Shown here: positions 7,384-8,080 of the stretch, piece by piece
Layout of the letters: each line of letters begins with the position of its first letter
Position numbering within the stretch: the stretch's first letter is position 1
DNA from: JBQCEE01 sp051960575
GTDB lineage: Bacteria > Actinomycetota > Actinomycetes > Mycobacteriales > Jatrophihabitantaceae
Length of the DNA stretch: 8,080 bases
Direction of reading: 5' to 3'
NCBI RefSeq assembly: GCF_051960575.1
Contig: NZ_JBQCEE010000356.1
Coordinates: forward strand, 1-8,080
Program-made: the position numbers and the translations under genes
Notes under the pieces: generated by a model
Databases searched by the model: none
Told to the model about the DNA's origin: nothing
The model's input: only the letters and a program-made list of their open reading frames with translations

Positions 7384-7412
7384 ACTCTACGGATGTTGTG
7401 ACGACCTGTCAC
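7384..7412 (-). promoter_or_regulatory. Promoter of the response regulator, with overlapping inverted repeat
   Basis: Minus-strand GTGACA (7412 to 7407) is a one-mismatch -35, followed by exactly 17 bp and TAGAGT (7389 to 7384) as -10. Transcription would begin near 7377, giving a leader of about 130 nt. The -35 overlaps the stop codon of the upstream acyltransferase-like gene. A perfect inverted repeat GTGAC-N5-GTCAC at 7398-7412 covers the -35 and is a possible operator, perhaps for autoregulation. Confidence 0.6.
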
Positions 7413-8080
7413 GTCCGCAAATGAGACATGTCGACCCGGCGCGTCGTGCGGTCCGGCGCGTCGCGCGGTGCGGTGTCGTGCCTGCTCGGGCCCGTCGCGC
7501 CCGTCGCGCGCCGGAACCGGTGCAGGGCGGCCCCCAGGGCGCGGGTGAACTGTTCGGCGTCGGGCGCGAAGCCGGGTGCGCACGAGATGCCGAGTGACAG
7601 TCGTCCGTCGTAGGCGACCCCGGCGACCGTTGCGCGCGCGCCGTCCGGCACGGGACGGCACGGCACCACGCGGTCGAGCCGTGCGCCGAGCACCCGTGCG
7701 GGACGCTCCGGCCCGGCGACCATGCCCGGCACGACGATGCCCGTCGGGCCGTCCGCCGGCCCCATGCCACGCGTCGCCAGCACGTGTCCCCACGCACGGT
7801 CGACCATCGCGTGCAGCACGCCGTCGCGGGTGGCCGCGCCGGCCGCAGCCACCGCGTCGACGTCCGCGAGCTCGACCGTCGTCGCCCGGTATCGGCGGGC
7901 GTCCACCGGGTCGGCCGTGGCGCGCACCATCCGGCCTAGTGACCGGCGCGCGACGGCCCGTGCGGCGTGCAGTCCGGATCCGGCGACGAGCGACGGCAGA
8001 CGCAGCGCCTCCGCGGCGACCTGCCGCACCGTCGGGAACGGCGTGCGCGGCGCGATCGGCGCGAGCGGCGCGATCGGCGT
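7409..8080 (-). CDS. Wax ester synthase/DGAT-family protein, C-terminal part
   Basis: The frame is open to the right edge, so the true start and the N-terminal half, including the family's HHxxxDG active site, are outside the window; 223 residues are visible. The pattern fits the second half of WS/DGAT enzymes, which make wax esters or triacylglycerol from acyl-CoA: RRYRATTVELADVDAVAAA, a helix where the family has its NDVVLAAV segment (here TRDGVLHAMVDRAWGHVL), then GARLDRVVPCRPVPDGA and YDGRLSLGISCAPGFAPDAEQF, which resemble the DUF1298 C-terminal domain. Match is loose: the NDVV segment is altered and the segment between it and GARL is shortened, so this may be a diverged or inactive member. 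A Thr/Arg/Asp-rich tail ends it. It may have a different substrate or serve as a non-catalytic relative. Confidence 0.65.
   Translation of the reverse strand, partial: TPIAPLAPIAPRTPFPTVRQVAAEALRLPSLVAGSGLHAARAVARRSLGRMVRATADPVDARRYRATTVELADVDAVAAAGAATRDGVLHAMVDRAWGHVLATRGMGPADGPTGIVVPGMVAGPERPARVLGARLDRVVPCRPVPDGARATVAGVAYDGRLSLGISCAPGFAPDAEQFTRALGAALHRFRRATGATGPSRHDTAPRDAPDRTTRRVDMSHLRT
8049..8079. repeat. Two 13-bp direct repeats, 18-bp period
   Basis: GGCGCGATCGGCG occurs at 8049-8061 and 8067-8079, in frame within the acyltransferase-like gene, where it encodes a PIAPLAPIAP-type proline/alanine stretch. It may continue past the window edge. This is a likely linker that grew by tandem duplication. 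Confidence 0.7.

Noticed and set aside
7245..7408. Riboswitch or attenuator in the response-regulator leader
   Set aside because: The stretch has a small palindrome and GC-rich complementarities, but no recognisable riboswitch core, leader peptide or terminator stem.

Overview
The window is very GC-rich, with codon third positions almost all G or C. It has GTG starts, several probably leaderless genes with TANNNT -10 boxes, and a lipid-type gene content (TetR regulator, HSL esterase, MaoC hydratase, wax ester synthase/DGAT family). Together these point to a chromosomal segment of a high-GC actinobacterium. A genus cannot be named from this alone. There are no RNA genes, insertion sequences, phage genes or CRISPR arrays.

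Layout. (1) 1-394: a C15 tract at the left edge, then the 3' part of an unrecognised small protein ending in PFEVPNPTPCC. (2) 399-4122: the most interesting part. A minus-strand TetR repressor faces a three-gene plus-strand operon across an 88-bp gap. The gap holds a good promoter (TTGACA, 17 bp, CAGGGT) overlapped by an inverted repeat, the likely operator. The operon encodes a 60-residue Cys-Cys/Pro-rich peptide, a membrane-anchored protein with a linalool dehydratase/isomerase (LDI)-like catalytic domain, and a DUF2236/MpaB/rubber-oxygenase-family haem protein. The last two start codons overlap the preceding gene (GTGA, then a 26-bp overlap), so the set looks translationally coupled. (3) 4091-5038: an HSL-family (hormone-sensitive-lipase-like) esterase on the minus strand, overlapping the end of the oxygenase gene tail to tail. 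(4) 5062-6518: a squalene-cyclase-like alpha/alpha-barrel protein of unknown function and a MaoC-type hydratase, both on the plus strand and both probably leaderless. The esterase and the cyclase-like gene diverge from a 23-bp gap in which the two -10 boxes share their TA. (5) 6521-6536: a hairpin between convergent genes. (6) 6543-8080: an orphan NarL/LuxR-type response regulator and, upstream on the same strand, the C-terminal part of a divergent wax ester synthase/DGAT-family protein that runs off the right edge.

How it may work together (inference): LDI catalyses hydration/dehydration and isomerisation of a monoterpene alcohol. MpaB and Lcp are haem proteins that cleave prenyl chains oxidatively. 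A TetR-controlled operon joining these two families suggests a small inducible pathway acting on a terpenoid or other isoprenoid/hydrophobic alcohol at the membrane. The neighbouring esterase, hydratase and acyltransferase-like genes fit a lipid-handling neighbourhood, but nothing in the sequence ties them to the same regulon.
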